A DNA stretch of 64,000 nucleotides from assembly GCA_022575985.1 (NCBI GenBank), contig JAKSXM010000142.1, positions 1,054,001 to 1,118,000 of the forward strand, given 5' to 3'. The stretch is from Anagrus nilaparvatae. Taxonomy: Eukaryota > Arthropoda > Insecta > Hymenoptera > Mymaridae. Under the pieces are notes generated by a model. It was given only the letters and a program-made list of their open reading frames with translations, ran no database searches and had not been told where the DNA came from. The translations under genes and the position numbers were made by a program. Of the stretch, positions 26,701-36,029 are shown piece after piece (the stretch's first letter is position 1; every line of letters starts with the position of its first letter).

Positions 26701-29700
26701 CTTTCAGTATTTTTTTTTCTCCATATACTACCTAGCTTTTTTTTTTTTACCAACATATGGTTTAATATATTATAAAAAAAGAGAAAATAACGATTTTTTA
26801 ACAAAAAAAATTGTATGTATCTTGTTGAAAGATTAAATAAAATTTTTTTTTTATTATATGGAAATATAAGGTATATGAGAAAATTTTAAACAATTTTTTA
26901 TTTTATGACAGTTTTTAAAGGGTTATTTAATGCCAGGTGAACATGAAATTTATTGAAGTTACTGAAATTTTTCAATTTATTAGGATCTTGAAAATCCTAA
27001 ATCCCCACCTCATAGTTCGTAAACTTACCCAAAAGCTGTGGAAAAAGAATGTAAGATTAACAGCTTCAAGAGTATTAACTAATAAGTTTATGCCAATTCG
27101 ACGTATTTAATTTTTGTAACTAGATGCCTTTGATTAGTGCAAAAAAAACTATTTTACAAAAATTAATAAATTAAATCAATTAAATAATTTTAAAAAATTA
27201 AATCAATTAATTTAAATACTCTCCTTGTTATCGAGCGATACAATAAATTTTGAATATTAATTGATATTCATTATTAGTTATTTTACAAAAATTTTACAAT
27301 TGTAAAACCTTTGCTAAACCAAAAATCCAATGGTAAAAAAACCCAACAAAAAATTTTTGAGCAAAAGAATCAGTCTGTACATAAATATTGGAATTAAATA
27401 ATTTGATCCAAAAATGTATAGCAAAAGGTTCTGTATAAAAAATACAAGCAAATAAAGTACTTTTTTATATGGAATTACTCATGTACATTACATAAAATAT
27501 TAAATTTTGAATACAAATTATCACACGTATTCTGCATTATTCATTTACAAAATACTAAATCTGTATTTATAAATATTTTATAAAGCGTGTCCAAATATTT
27601 GGAGACGAAAGCAAAATTAATGTTTTCACAGTATAAATGAATCATTTTTGTCCTTCTAAGCATATTTTTATGCAAATTATCGTAAGCAAACATAAAAACT
27701 AGCTATTTTTAAATATTCAAAAATAAAAAAAGCGATGCTAACTTATAGGCACTACGGTTCCTCAAACAAAGATAAAATATTTATAATGGATGAATTTGTA
27801 TTATTCAAAAATTATGATTTTGCAATATATAAGATATTTAATTCATAATTTTTAAGTGCTTTAAATTTTTTTTCGTACTGTATAGCATTTCCTCTCAGGT
27901 TTCTAATGTCGTCATATTTTTGACGAATGGTTTTTGGACAGTTGTAAGAAGCAAAAAAATCTGCTGCAGTGCCTAAAGATATTTTAATTACTAGGCAGTC
28001 AAGGCTTTCGTAAATGTAAACGTAAATGAAAATCTTTAAAAAATTATGCGGTACTAATTTGGTACTAATAGTTGCAAATATTTAAATTTTAACTATGAAA
28101 AAACTATTAATTATTTTGACTTGATCGCCCATAATTTAAGAAAATTATTATTTGAATTATTAAAATTATTGATTAATAGGGCTATAAAAAAGTATGTATT
28201 TAATGCCTAAGAATTCGCACCATGGACTGGTGCCTTCTAAGAAAATAAAAAAGTAATGAAAATAAAATTATCCGATTTAGGGGGGTCAAATTGGACTTGG
28301 ACTTAGAATAATCCGGGTTTAGGGACTTAAAATAATTTGGATTTAGGAGCTTGGAATAATTCTGGTTTAGAGACTTTATAGAATAACTCAGGTTTAGGGA
28401 TTTGGTTTAAACTAGTGGGGTTAAACGCTATAATATATATATTTTTAAGTCTCTATATTACTTAAAGTCTCGCAAAAATTAAAAAAAAAAAATATAAGTA
28501 AATATCACATAGGATCAAAATTTTGCCCAAAACGAAACTCAAAAAAAAAAAAAAATTATTAAAAACTTATAAAAAGGCGAATTTAATACCAAACAATTTA
28601 TAAACTTTACTAAATTACGAACAAATTCTCATATTATTTACTCTTAATTATTCTGCACATAAAACCATTTCATGCAATTATTGATTTTAATAGAAAAGTA
28701 TACAATAATTTATACTGAAAAATTAATGAAAGAAAGAAAAAAAACTTTATATTCCTTTCATGTATTATAAATACAAAAGAATCATTCAAAGAAAATAATA
28801 TAATGAAAAAGCATTTTTATTCTACATCACTCTAAAAAAAAAAAATAGGTTATGAAAAAAAAGAGCGATTCATTAAAAAAAAAAAAGTAATTTAAAAAAA
28901 AAAATTGTATTAAAATTTTTTTTCTAATTATTTCAGAATAAATCGTACAGACGATTGGCGTTATTCAAGTACATTTAACAGTCCATTGATAAGACATATA
29001 AAGCCACGTGAGCCAATAAAAATAAATGTAATAAGTAGTAGCAGTACAACCACAACAGCAACAACAACTCCAACGAGTGATTGCAGTAGTAGTAGTAGCA
29101 GCAGTGATAATATCAGTGATAGAATAAGAATAAATAGTAGTAGTACAAGTAGTGTACCAAGTAGTAAAACAAGTAGTAATGATGAAAGTAGTAGTGATGA
29201 TGACGTTACTTTAAATGAATTAATTGGTAGATTCGATGAAGGTTACACACCTGATAAAGAAACTGATATTATGTCTGATAGTAATATTTTAGATGATGAT
29301 TATGATGATGACGATGATTATGATTTTTATGATGATTTAAATCTTAATAATGACGAAAGTAATGATAATGACTCAGATAACGAATTATCTGATTTTGAAT
29401 TAGATGACGAAAGAGAAAGGTATTATTTTAAAGAAATGGCTGATAAAAGATTCAAAAAGAAGTTTGGTAGAAGGTTAAACGAATTACCTAGTGATAATAG
29501 TGATGTTAGGAGGCAAAATTCTGATATTAGAAATAGGTAAATATTTCAAACTTGTTTTCTGTGATAACAAAATTATCAATACTTAAGTTATAAAACACAA
29601 CTTTTTGCCCTTGTATCTTAAATAACTATTTTTTTCTATAATATTGATAAACATACAAAGTAAAACTTGACGACCTAAATAACAAAATACTATATCAAAC

Positions 29701-32700
29701 TATTATTATTATTATGATCTTTTTGTATTCTATGCATAATAGCTTTATTATAACTTGTTGAATTTTAATATTGAATTTCAATATCAAAATACAGTTCATT
29801 CAAGTGAAAAAAAAATTTATATTTTTACAATAATTGAATTTTTGTATTTTTTGCAGGTACAAAAAGAAAAATGTAAAAAATGAAGCATTAGGTAAAAAAA
29901 ATCGTGTTTTGTTAGAAAAATTGTTATTAAAAAATACAATTGATTTAAATAATCAAAGAACTTGGTCATCAAATAATTATTATAATAATAATCATCATAT
30001 ATTTAATCGTCCAGTTGTAAGTAGAAGTGCTGGTGGTACGCCAATTTGTTTGAGGCGAAAAAATGCACAATGTGATAATTATCAGTCGTCGCCAACAAAA
30101 TTACAGACTTTTAGGAAAAGTAATTTGATTTATCCGAATGTAAGTGTTTTCAACCTTTTTTGTTATTGATTGTGTTTTTTACTGGCAGGCTGCTCTGCAG
30201 ATTTATTTAGATTTGTTTTAATGTAATCTAATTTTGTTAAACATTCAAGTAGAGCAACTTGGCAGTGTATTCTGTTTAAAGTATTTCCTAAAAGAGTGCA
30301 AAAAAATAGTTTATTTTAGAAAAATTAGTGAATTTTTGGTAAAATGTGTAAAACTGATTTTTGTAAAATTACGAAAAAATGGAAAATTTTCGATTTATTT
30401 GTTTTAAATTTAAAATTTCTTTTTTTGCAAATTCGCGAAAAGTACTTGCTAGTTTACAGAAAATAGTTCTAAATTTAAAATTTATGATGTAGGTTCTGTA
30501 AATACAGTTGCTGCAAAAGGGAAAATCTCAATTGGCCACGAAAAAATTTTTTTAAAGTTGTCTTGTTTTTATACAATATTTAATTTTAATCATAAAATAT
30601 TTTAAACTTAAAGTTATTAAAATTTATGCTAAAGTTTAGCCATAAAGTTACTAGAAAAAATGTAATTTTAATCAAAGAGTTTTAATTCATGAAAAGTTCT
30701 TAAGTTTAGTAATACATGCAAGTCCAGAAATTTCTGTATGCCAAGTAAAATTGACATTTCTAAAGTTGTAAACTTTTGGATTAAAAATCCCCTTGACTCA
30801 AGAAAACTGTAATAATTTTAAATAAAATTTGCAAACTGTCCATATAGACAAAATATTTTAAAACTAAATTCTAAGTAAATAATTGTTAGTTAATGATATT
30901 CACTGATGATTTATAATTTCTATCAGTGCGGTTAATCTAACCAATAAGTGCGATTGAGACAATAATTCATTGAATAGTCTCTACTAGTCTCTCTATAATA
31001 CAAAAGCAATGCTCTGAATTCACGATCATTGAAATGAATATTTGCCATTTTAGCTGCACACTATACAGAATGTATAAGCTTATTATTCAGTGTATATTAG
31101 ATTAACTGTTTTAATATAAAAAACAATTAATTTTTCCAGACTTGTTCCAGACAGTCTATTGTTTCCTTTTATTTTACAAAAATTTCTATAGCTGTATTGA
31201 TCCTTTACAACAACAAAATTTAATTAAATAAAATGATTTTTTTTATCAATAAATAAATAACCTAATGGAATTTACAATTTGCATAAGCTTTTTGATCATG
31301 TAAACAAATTTTTGCTGCTTTGATTACCTCACTGTTGTAGTAAAGATAACATGACCATAAAATCTGAAAAAGCTTATTTAAAAGTTCAAAGGAATTTTTA
31401 CTTAAAGCTTGTTTTTTTATAAATTTTATTAAGCGTAAAATCTATATTTTTGAAGCTTTGAACTTGATTTTTCTCTGCTATTAAATATTTTGCATAAAAT
31501 AATTTACTTTTTTTTAAAAATATTATTACTCAAGAATACTTACAATAGTCATAACAGCATTAGTCAGTCTCTTAAATGTATTAACGGGTATTTGAGGGCT
31601 TTTTGCGGTTTTTAGAAAAGTCTGATAAGTTTTTTCTTTTTTACTTTTTTTAAATCAATTTATTGAAAACATGACTTTTGCTTATGTACTTTTTTATTTG
31701 TTTTATTCAATTTTAAACTTTTATTTTACAGAATAAGACTTTTTTGAATTTAGGATTTATTTTTAGAAAAAATTGGGATTATTTTTTAATTAATGAAAGT
31801 ACTTGATTGATTAAAAATAAAAATCACGAAATTCCAGTAATTGGCCTAATTTCCACATATTTTCTCATTATTTAAATAAAAAAAAGAAATTACTGTCACT
31901 TAAATGTCTAATATTACAGGAAAAAAAAAGAAAAATTGAGTATGGCACTCATAGGACTACACAGTCACATATATTTTTTTCTAACATTTTAATGTACCCT
32001 AAGGGATTGAATAAGTGGGTGAATGAACAAGAATCTTGAAAGTATTTTATTTTAGTTTATTATAGTTAAAAAACACGAGTTTCACAAATCGAGGGTGTTT
32101 GAATTTTGCCTAAAGGCATTCTTTCATAGATTAAGATTAATATATAAAAAATTATTTTAAGAATTTAAGTAAAACAGTCAGTTAATGAAATAATTTTCTT
32201 TTATTCAGGATAATTTTGCTGGAGTAAAAAATATATCAGCATCTGAATTAGCTTTGATTGAAGCTGATAAAGAAGCAGATCGTAAATATGAAGAACTGAT
32301 TATGGAAGCAGAAAGAATGTTAATGAATGTACAGCAACAGTTAATAATAGATAATGAAAAAAATAATAGTCGATGTGGTTCATCAGCATCTATGAATACA
32401 TCGTCTGTTATTGATTCATCTTCACCATCACGTTGTTCATCTTATAAATATGAACGTATGCCAAATCAATATCTTCATACAGCACCAAATAAAAGAGTCG
32501 AATTAATTAAAAATGCTGAATTAAATATTGAATTAGCACTTTCTAAAAGTAGAAATTCACATCCTGAATTAGCTAGTGGAAGTATTAAAGATTTACAAGA
32601 TCATTCTAGTCCTAAAAGGCTTCTTCTTCAGGTAATTCAAAATTATTTTGATTTTTGATTTTAATGGCAAAGAAAAAATATTTATAGTCTTATCATTATT

Positions 32701-35700
32701 TGTTACAGCAAAAGAAGGAAAAAGAACTAACACCCATTCTTAAACCAGTACTTAAATCTGCAATGAGAAAAGACTCTCCTGAACCTTGGTGAGCTAATTT
32801 AATTATAAAAATGATAAAATTCTAAAATTTTATCTTAAAGACCCTCTGCCACCTGCATAGTCTTCTGCACACCTTGAAATTGCGATATTTCAACTATTTA
32901 TTTATTTATTATAGAGCGAAGCTCTACCTCATACTCATTAAATCCAGGTCTTGTAGCATAACGTCTATAAAAAAGATCTATCAGACTGCTTTCATTTTTA
33001 ACATGCAACATGTTCATTGGATGGGGTATTTGAAAAAGTTTGGCTCGGCAGGGGGGGGGGGTGAAAAAGTGACGTTTTTAGGGGGGGGGGGGTGAAATGG
33101 ACTTAGAATATTTTCGATTTAGGGACTTAGAATAATTTAAAGTAGGAGTCAGGCCCTGATAACAACAACAACTTAGAATACTTTAAGTTTATGGACTTAG
33201 GATAGTACACTGAAAAAAAATTCTGCTTGTGGCAAGCGCAATTTTTTTCTCGTCAAACGATTGCAAATGACTTGTAACGTAAAAAAAATTAAAAAAAAAT
33301 TTTTTCCCGCTTACTTGGGGTATGCGTATATCGGTATGATGAAATTTGAGAAAATTTTGGAAAAAGAAAAGAAAAAATGTTTTTTTTTTTTAAATTTTCT
33401 TTACGTTTCAAGTCATTTGCAATTGTTTGCAAAGAAAAAAAAATTCCGCTTGCGGAAAGTGGATTTTTTTTTCAGTGTACACTGTAAAAAGTTACTTTCT
33501 TAGATTTACAAAAAAAATAGAATTTTTTCGAAAAATTAGCGAATTTTCAAAAAATTTTGTAAATATTCGATAAAAATCGTAAATTTACTAAATTTAGTAC
33601 ATTATCGAAAAATTCGAGAATTCTCGATTTTTTTTTGTGATTTTACGAAAAAAGTTGTAAATTCACAACTATTTTTCGGAAATTTACAACTATTTTTAGT
33701 AAATTTTCAAAAAAAAATTGTAAATTATCAATTTTTCTTGCGAATTCACAAAAAAAATCTAGAATACTTGAATTTCTTGTTAATATACTAAATTTAGTAA
33801 ATATACGATTTTTTTCGAATATTTACAAATTTTTTCGAAAATTTATTAATTTTTCGAAAATGTTCTAATTTTTTTGTTAATATAAGAAAGTTACTTTTTA
33901 CAGTGTATATATTTCAAGATTTATTGTAATTTTGGTTTTTGGATTTATTACTGTTATGAGTAAACATGTTCCATGCTCGTTGGTTGTGTAGTTACACAAA
34001 CCAGTTATAAATTTTTTTAATTTTAAGCTATTGTCATACAGTCATTGACCTGTATGGTTTTTCGTGCGAAACGGATTAGTCTAAAGGCATTTTTATTAAA
34101 TGCATTACCATGCATTTTCTGGCGTTTTTCTAACATTTTGCTAGAGTTAGTAGAAAGTAAAAAACAGAAAAGTACAGTAGTTTGTACAGACTGAAAAACA
34201 TACGAGGTGAATCATTTTAAACGATCTCGAAAATAAAGCAAAATAACAAAAAATGTTTCATATAACAGTTGTTAGGTTTCGAGGGGGCAACCTGATGGGT
34301 GGGATTCGATTTGAGTCTTAGGGCTCCATCGATCCCAGCAGAACCCAAGTTAGGTATTTTAAATAAAAAGTATACTTTTTTGAAATTCAGATTCTGCAGC
34401 TAATTTTAGACCCAGATACGATTTTGGTTTAAAAAAAAAATACAAGGTCCATTTTTAACATGGAACATGTTCATTTGATGGGGTATTTGTAAAATTTTGG
34501 TTCAGCAGGGGGGGGGGGGTGAAAAAGTGACGTTTTTAAGAGGGGGGTGAAATGGACTTAGAATATTTTCGATTTAGGGACTTCGAATAATTTGAAGTGG
34601 GAGTTAGGGCCTGATCAGGCCCTAATAAGAACAAGAACTTAGGATAATTTATGTTTCGGTATTTATTGTAATTTCGGTTTTTGGATTTACTACTGTGAGT
34701 GAACATGTTCCATGCTCGTTGGTTGTGTAGTTACACAAACCGGTTATAAATTTTTTCGACCCGAAAATGCTTTTATATGGCATTAAATGAAAAAAAAGAT
34801 ATCTTTTGTAGTTACTACCATTTTTATTGCATGTTTGTTGTGGGGAAGACTTTTTATGATCATTTGAGATTTTGGGTCCTACAGACCTTAATGGGCCCAA
34901 TTTTAAAATCTCAATACGGACAAATAAATTCATATTCTCAGTTTTTACTATTATGTTTATTCTAAGTTTAAATTAGGAAGAGAATCTTATTTATTTAATA
35001 TAATTTTGGGACCTTTGGTCTGGAGGCCCATTAACTTTTGTAGAAACCAAAATCTTAAATTATCACTATCACTTTTCCAAAATGAAAATGATAGTACCTT
35101 CATTATTTTGCTTTGTTTTCGAGATACTTGAGTGTATCGTTTAAAATAACTCAACCTGTATAACAAGACTGTCTAATTTTAATCAATAGTTTTCAGCTAT
35201 GTAATTTGATATTATAACTTAAAGGAAAAAATGGTACAAAAATAATATTATCAGAATCGCATTTTGTGGTTGTTAAATTTTAATGAAATTTTAATCAAAA
35301 GCCTGCGAGATGATTTGGCTATGGATATTTATTTTGGAAATCAATAGTTAATAATTAAATGTCCACCCGTTTTGGGCGAACGTATCAAAATTTATAAAAG
35401 TTTTTTGGAGACAAATGAAAAAATTTTTTTTTTGAAGTGCATTTGGTTTTAATGAAAGGAATCGTGGAAAATTTTTTCGCAAAAATTTAAAATTTATAAA
35501 TACGACTACAGACAGTGGTTGGCAGAGCGTCCTTAAAATAATAATTTAATATATTATTTTAATATTTTTATCAAAAATTGGAATAAAAACTAATTTTTAA
35601 CTTATTTTTCTTATGAATAGCAATAATGGCAATCGTGAAGAAGCAATAAAAAAAAATACAGATTTACACGAGGATAATAGTAATGATTGCTATTACTGTC

Positions 35701-35999
35701 CTCAAAGTGAACCTGTTAAAAGAAAAGTATACGAAACATGTGTACCATATAATCAGAATCGTAATTATATAAGTGGAGTCGGAAAATTACAACAACAGTA
35801 TGCTCCTTGGCTAAGTAATTCAGATGGTGATTGTACAACTGCTGATTCATCAAATAACATTTACCAAAGATCATCAACATTAAACTTAACAAATAACCAA
35901 TTAAGAAAAAAAATGTTACTTCAAACTCTTCAAGAATTAAAACAGAGCCTTGAGGACCAATCAGCTACACTGAAAAAAACATGTTTACACCAACTGTAA
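5507..35999 (+). CDS. Large eight-exon gene; 975-residue Ser/Asn/Asp-rich protein of unknown function
   Basis: Coding exons: 5507-5701, 16435-16803, 21057-21655, 28937-29536, 29857-30139, 32209-32631, 32709-32788 and 35621-35999. Phases match at all seven junctions, and the sum is 2928 nt (975 codons plus TAA), which is strong evidence for the model. Visible features in order: basic N-terminus; Ser-rich segment with SPESAYSTGYSTDGTSP at about 129-145; Asn/His-rich segment with the proline motif KPPPLPP at about 302-308 (SH3/EVH1-type ligand by appearance); Ser/Thr runs; a segment GYTPDKETDIMSDSN at about 490-504; an acidic block at about 506-547; a Glu/Ala-rich likely coiled coil at about 694-730 (ALIEADKEADRKYEEL); LTPILKPVLKSAM at about 830-842; and a C-terminal helix with LKQSLEDQSATLK. 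There is no signal peptide and no membrane segment. It is probably an intracellular scaffold or adaptor, but I do not recognise the family. The exon model is solid; function is unassigned. Confidence 0.8.
7315..7695. mobile_element. TIR MITE with TGTTACACCC ends
   Basis: 381 bp beginning TGTTACACCCGAAAC and ending GTTTGGGGTGTAACA, with inverted arms of roughly 130 bp containing CTTCAATTTTTTTAGACGA and its complement. Each arm also carries the self-complementary GACCATTTCATGAAATGGTC or a decayed form of it. It is flanked on both sides by TATATA, so a target duplication is likely but its length cannot be fixed. No coding capacity. Confidence 0.75.
8340..8545 (+). repeat. Old repeat-C copy
   Basis: Contains repeated AAGTCCCTAAATTGAAATT-type blocks, a long C-run at about 8463-8476, and the conserved end AAACATGTTCCATGTTAAAA. 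It is diverged from the younger copies. Confidence 0.55.
9530..9655. repeat. MITE-2-like fragment
   Basis: Contains TTTCTCATCG...CTTACGTTTCAGGTCATTTG, resembling the MITE-2 interior (CTTTACGTTTCAAGTCATTTG) at 33208 and 59480. No clear ends. Probably a degraded copy. Confidence 0.3.
9692..10120. mobile_element. MITE-1 copy 2
   Basis: 429 bp, beginning CACTGTAAAAAGTAACTTTC and ending in its complement. The two halves are nearly self-complementary over their length. It is flanked by TG on both sides (9690-9691, 10121-10122), unlike the TA of most other copies. Confidence 0.8.
10283..10452. repeat. Repeat-F foldback
   Basis: Left arm begins CCCAGATTTGGCCCATATGG and the right arm ends CCGTATGGGCCAAATCTGGA; the arms are about 65 bp. 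A direct partial copy of the left arm (AGATTTGGTATAATATAGG...GGGTCACTGATTACG) lies just upstream at about 10132-10185. Related foldbacks are at 18912 and 45862. Confidence 0.6.
14060..14125. repeat. Repeat-G fragment
   Basis: TTCAATTGTTTCAACCCTAG...CTAGTAAAAATATGCTCCATGAAATC matches the arms of the 22313-22524 foldback. Confidence 0.45.
15185..15305 (+). repeat. Old repeat-C fragment
   Basis: Three successive AAGTCCCTAAATTTAAATT-like blocks are followed by GTTTGACC and a C-run at about 15286-15296. The terminal AACATGTTCC motif is missing. Confidence 0.5.
16435..16803 (+). CDS. Large gene, coding exon 2
   Basis: Acceptor TTAATTCCAG before 16435, donor GTAAGT from 16804; 123 codons in phase 0-0 (residues 66-188). 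Ser/Thr-rich (more than a third), with SPESAYSTGYSTDGTSP and GSYTPESYANIG near the middle. This is the most pattern-rich, likely best conserved part of the protein. Confidence 0.85.
17471..17820 (+). mobile_element. Repeat-C, near-complete copy
   Basis: Begins TATAACCGGTTTGTGTAACT, continues through CAACCAACGAGCACGGAACATG, then AAGTCCCTAAATTG blocks, two or three TCAC-plus-C-run units (17692-17765), and ends GAACATGTTCCATGTTAAAA. The inner ends CATGGAACATGTTC / GAACATGTTCCATG are inverted relative to each other. It is in the opposite orientation to the copies at 33000 and 34457. Confidence 0.7.
18045..18250. repeat. GC-richer imperfect direct repeat
   Basis: Two related segments share CACCTA(C/A)(T/C)CCTAGAATAAG and then a GC-rich tail; they start near 18076 and 18200. 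The base composition is well above the neighbourhood. Origin unknown; a degraded SINE or other retroelement tail is possible. Confidence 0.35.
18912..19230. repeat. Repeat-F foldback
   Basis: The left arm contains CTAGTATAGACTTTTAGGTCG and TGAATCCAAATTTCG. The right arm contains CGAAATTTGGATTCAGTGAC and ACTTATACTAGACCAAATTTG. The arms are about 65 bp around an AT-rich middle with an internal diverged direct copy. Confidence 0.6.
20672..20768 (+). repeat. Repeat-C, 5' end only
   Basis: TTTATAACTGGGTTGTGTAA through CGGAACATGTTCACTTATAA to CCGAAATTACAATAA, then the match stops abruptly. A truncated copy. Confidence 0.6.
21057..21655 (+). CDS. Large gene, coding exon 3
   Basis: Acceptor TTATCTTTCCAG, donor GTAAGT after ...GGAAGAAGTCC; 599 nt, leaving phase 2 (residues 189-388). 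Asn, Gln and His-rich low-complexity sequence with the proline motif KPPPLPPHGILKLSP and a C-terminal CCNRQESLSVGRSP that may be a phosphorylation-type site by appearance. The antisense frame over the same bases is a shadow. Confidence 0.85.
22313..22524. repeat. Repeat-G foldback (most complete copy)
   Basis: The left arm runs GGGGCGATTTCATGAACCAT to GCACTAAAGTTTAAGCAATTG. The right arm runs CAATTGTTTTAACTTTAGAG to TAAATACGCTCCATTCCCC. Arms are about 65 bp with some mismatches. Fragments of the same arms are at 2855 and 14060. Confidence 0.6.
22575..24185 (+). repeat. Diverged tandem segments of about 300 bp
   Basis: The phrase GCATAAAACCATTTGAATTG recurs, with changes, near 22608, 22914, 23875 and 24150. 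Between occurrences the order is the same: GAAATAG/GGGGAAATCGGA, TTTTTATTTTGGCC, AAAGGTTTGAAACAGTTGAAA, AAAAAACCTGAAATAAATGG. So at least three copies of a segment of roughly 280-310 bp lie here, with the 73-bp array inserted or expanded between the second and third. Confidence 0.6.
23105..23832 (+). repeat. 73-bp tandem array (about 9-10 units)
   Basis: The unit contains AAATCGAAAAACCATTTGAA, TGCAAACAGTGTGCTTAACA and ACCTTAAAAATGTGTAATTA. The ATTTGAATGC landmark occurs at spacings of 73, 73, 76 and 73 bp from about 23146; later units are partly deleted. In one frame the unit reads EKPFECKQCA, like the linker and first Cys pair of a C2H2 zinc finger. The second half has no HxxxH, and the 73-bp period shifts frame at each unit. 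This is not a CRISPR array, since there are no unique spacers. Confidence 0.7.
25157..25225 (+). repeat. tRNA-like segment (possible SINE head)
   Basis: An A-box-like TAGCTCAATGCG at 25163 and a B-box-like CTTCGATTCC at about 25203 are spaced as in a tRNA promoter, with CATGG/CCATG between them in the place of an anticodon arm. No acceptor-stem pairing could be made, so it is not a functional tRNA. It could be a degraded tRNA-derived SINE. Confidence 0.3.
28260..28410 (-). repeat. Old repeat-C fragment
   Basis: Four blocks of the type GGATTTAGGGACTTAGAATAA follow GGGGGGTCAAA, the reverse orientation of the repeat-C body. Terminal motifs are missing. Confidence 0.5.
28937..29536 (+). CDS. Large gene, coding exon 4
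   Basis: Acceptor CTAATTATTTCAG, donor GTAAAT after AGAAATAG; exactly 600 nt, entered and left in phase 2 (residues 388-588). It starts RINRTDDWRYSSTF if the split codon is omitted, then Ser/Thr runs, then GYTPDKETDIMSDSN, then an Asp-rich acidic block, then a basic segment (KRFKKKFGRR). The first codons would be missed by a simple ATG rule. Confidence 0.85.
29537..29856 (+). other. Intron 4 of the large gene (320 bp)
   Basis: GTAAAT...TTTTTTGCAG, AT-rich, nothing else seen. Confidence 0.7.
29857..30139 (+). CDS. Large gene, coding exon 5
   Basis: Acceptor TTTTTTGCAG, donor GTAAGT at 30140; 283 nt, completing an AGG codon and ending in phase 0 (to residue 682). Lys- and Asn-rich, with RSAGGTPICLRRKN and YQSSPTKLQTFRKSN. 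Confidence 0.85.
30140..32208 (+). other. Intron 5 of the large gene
   Basis: 2.07 kb of AT-rich sequence, with weak TTTTCGAAAA-type similarity to MITE-1 near 30300-30480 but no defined ends. No exon seen. Confidence 0.5.
32209..32631 (+). CDS. Large gene, coding exon 6
   Basis: Acceptor TTTTATTCAG, donor GTAATT after CTTCAG; 141 codons, phase 0-0 (residues 683-823). Contains the likely coiled coil ELALIEADKEADRKYEELIM and a second helical segment KRVELIKNAELNIELALSKS. This is the least low-complexity part of the protein and the best piece for a homology search. Confidence 0.85.
32709..32788 (+). CDS. Large gene, coding exon 7
   Basis: An 80-nt exon after a 77-bp intron (GTAATT...TTTGTTACAG). 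Donor GTGAGC at 32789; phase 0 in, phase 2 out. Encodes QKKEKELTPILKPVLKSAMR followed by KDSPEPW. Confidence 0.8.
33208..33477. mobile_element. MITE-2 copy 1
   Basis: 270 bp beginning CACTGAAAAAAAATTCTGCTTG-like and ending GGATTTTTTTTTCAGTG, flanked by TA at 33206-33207 and 33478-33479. The interior is an inverted repeat (ACGATTGCAAATGACTTGTA / AAGTCATTTGCAATTGTTT). A small frame over it is not a gene. Confidence 0.75.
33480..33905. mobile_element. MITE-1 copy 3
   Basis: 426 bp, CACTGTAAAAAGTTACTTTC to its complement, flanked by TA at 33478-33479 (shared with MITE-2) and TA at 33906-33907. Confidence 0.8.
34201..35162. mobile_element. Element M: TIR element holding an intact repeat-C
   Basis: The left end, TACGAGGTGAATCATTTTAA...CTCGAAAATAAAGCAAAATAA, is inverted at the right end as TTATTTTGCTTTGTTTTCGA...TTTAAAATAACTCAACCTGTA. 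Repeats are about 45-60 bp. The middle contains the repeat-C copy 34457-34756 and otherwise non-coding sequence. Superfamily not identified. Confidence 0.6.
34457..34756 (-). mobile_element. Repeat-C, intact reference copy
   Basis: 300 bp from AACATGGAACATGTTCATTT to ACACAAACCGGTTATAAATT. Contains a G-run (34506-34519), TGAAAAAGTGACGTTTTTAA, blocks of GATTTAGGGACTT, the palindrome AGGGCCTGATCAGGCCCT (about 34605-34622) and a GTGTAGTTACAC hairpin near the end. Confidence 0.75.
35621..35999 (+). CDS. Large gene, terminal coding exon
   Basis: Acceptor TTTTTCTTATGAATAG, entered in phase 2 (completes a Cys codon). 126 residues to TAA at 35997-35999. Contains CYYCPQSEPVKRKVYETC, QQYAPWLSNSDGDCTTADSS and a final helix RKKMLLQTLQELKQSLEDQS. 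The in-frame ATG at 35613 lies in the intron and is not the start. Confidence 0.85.
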
Positions 36000-36029
36000 T
36001 ATTTTTGAGTTCCATTAATATTTATAAGC

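Larger units (their letters stand above)
21656..28936 (+). other. Intron 3 of the large gene
   Basis: 7.3 kb with the repeat-G foldback, the 22.6-24.2 kb tandem segment block with its 73-bp array, a tRNA-like segment at 25.16 kb and an old repeat-C at 28.26 kb. The rest is AT-rich sequence without visible exons. Confidence 0.6.
33000..34018 (-). mobile_element. Repeat-C copy split by MITE-2 and MITE-1
   Basis: The outer parts, 33000-33207 and 33906-34018, align with the two halves of the intact copy at 34457-34756. The first runs from AACATGCAACATGTTCATTG through two G-runs (about 33050-33093) to GGACTTAGGATAG. The second runs from TTTATTGTAATTTTGGTTTT to CGTTGGTTGTGTAG...CAGTTATAAA. The 698 bp between are two smaller elements placed head to tail. 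Confidence 0.75.

Noticed and set aside
33261..33503. 80-codon plus-strand frame
   Set aside because: Lies in MITE-2 and runs into MITE-1; the similar frame at 59576-59800 is the same repeat, not a protein family.
35613..35620. ATG as start of an independent 128-codon gene
   Set aside because: The ATG overlaps the acceptor of the last exon; phase from exon 7 joins perfectly at 35621.
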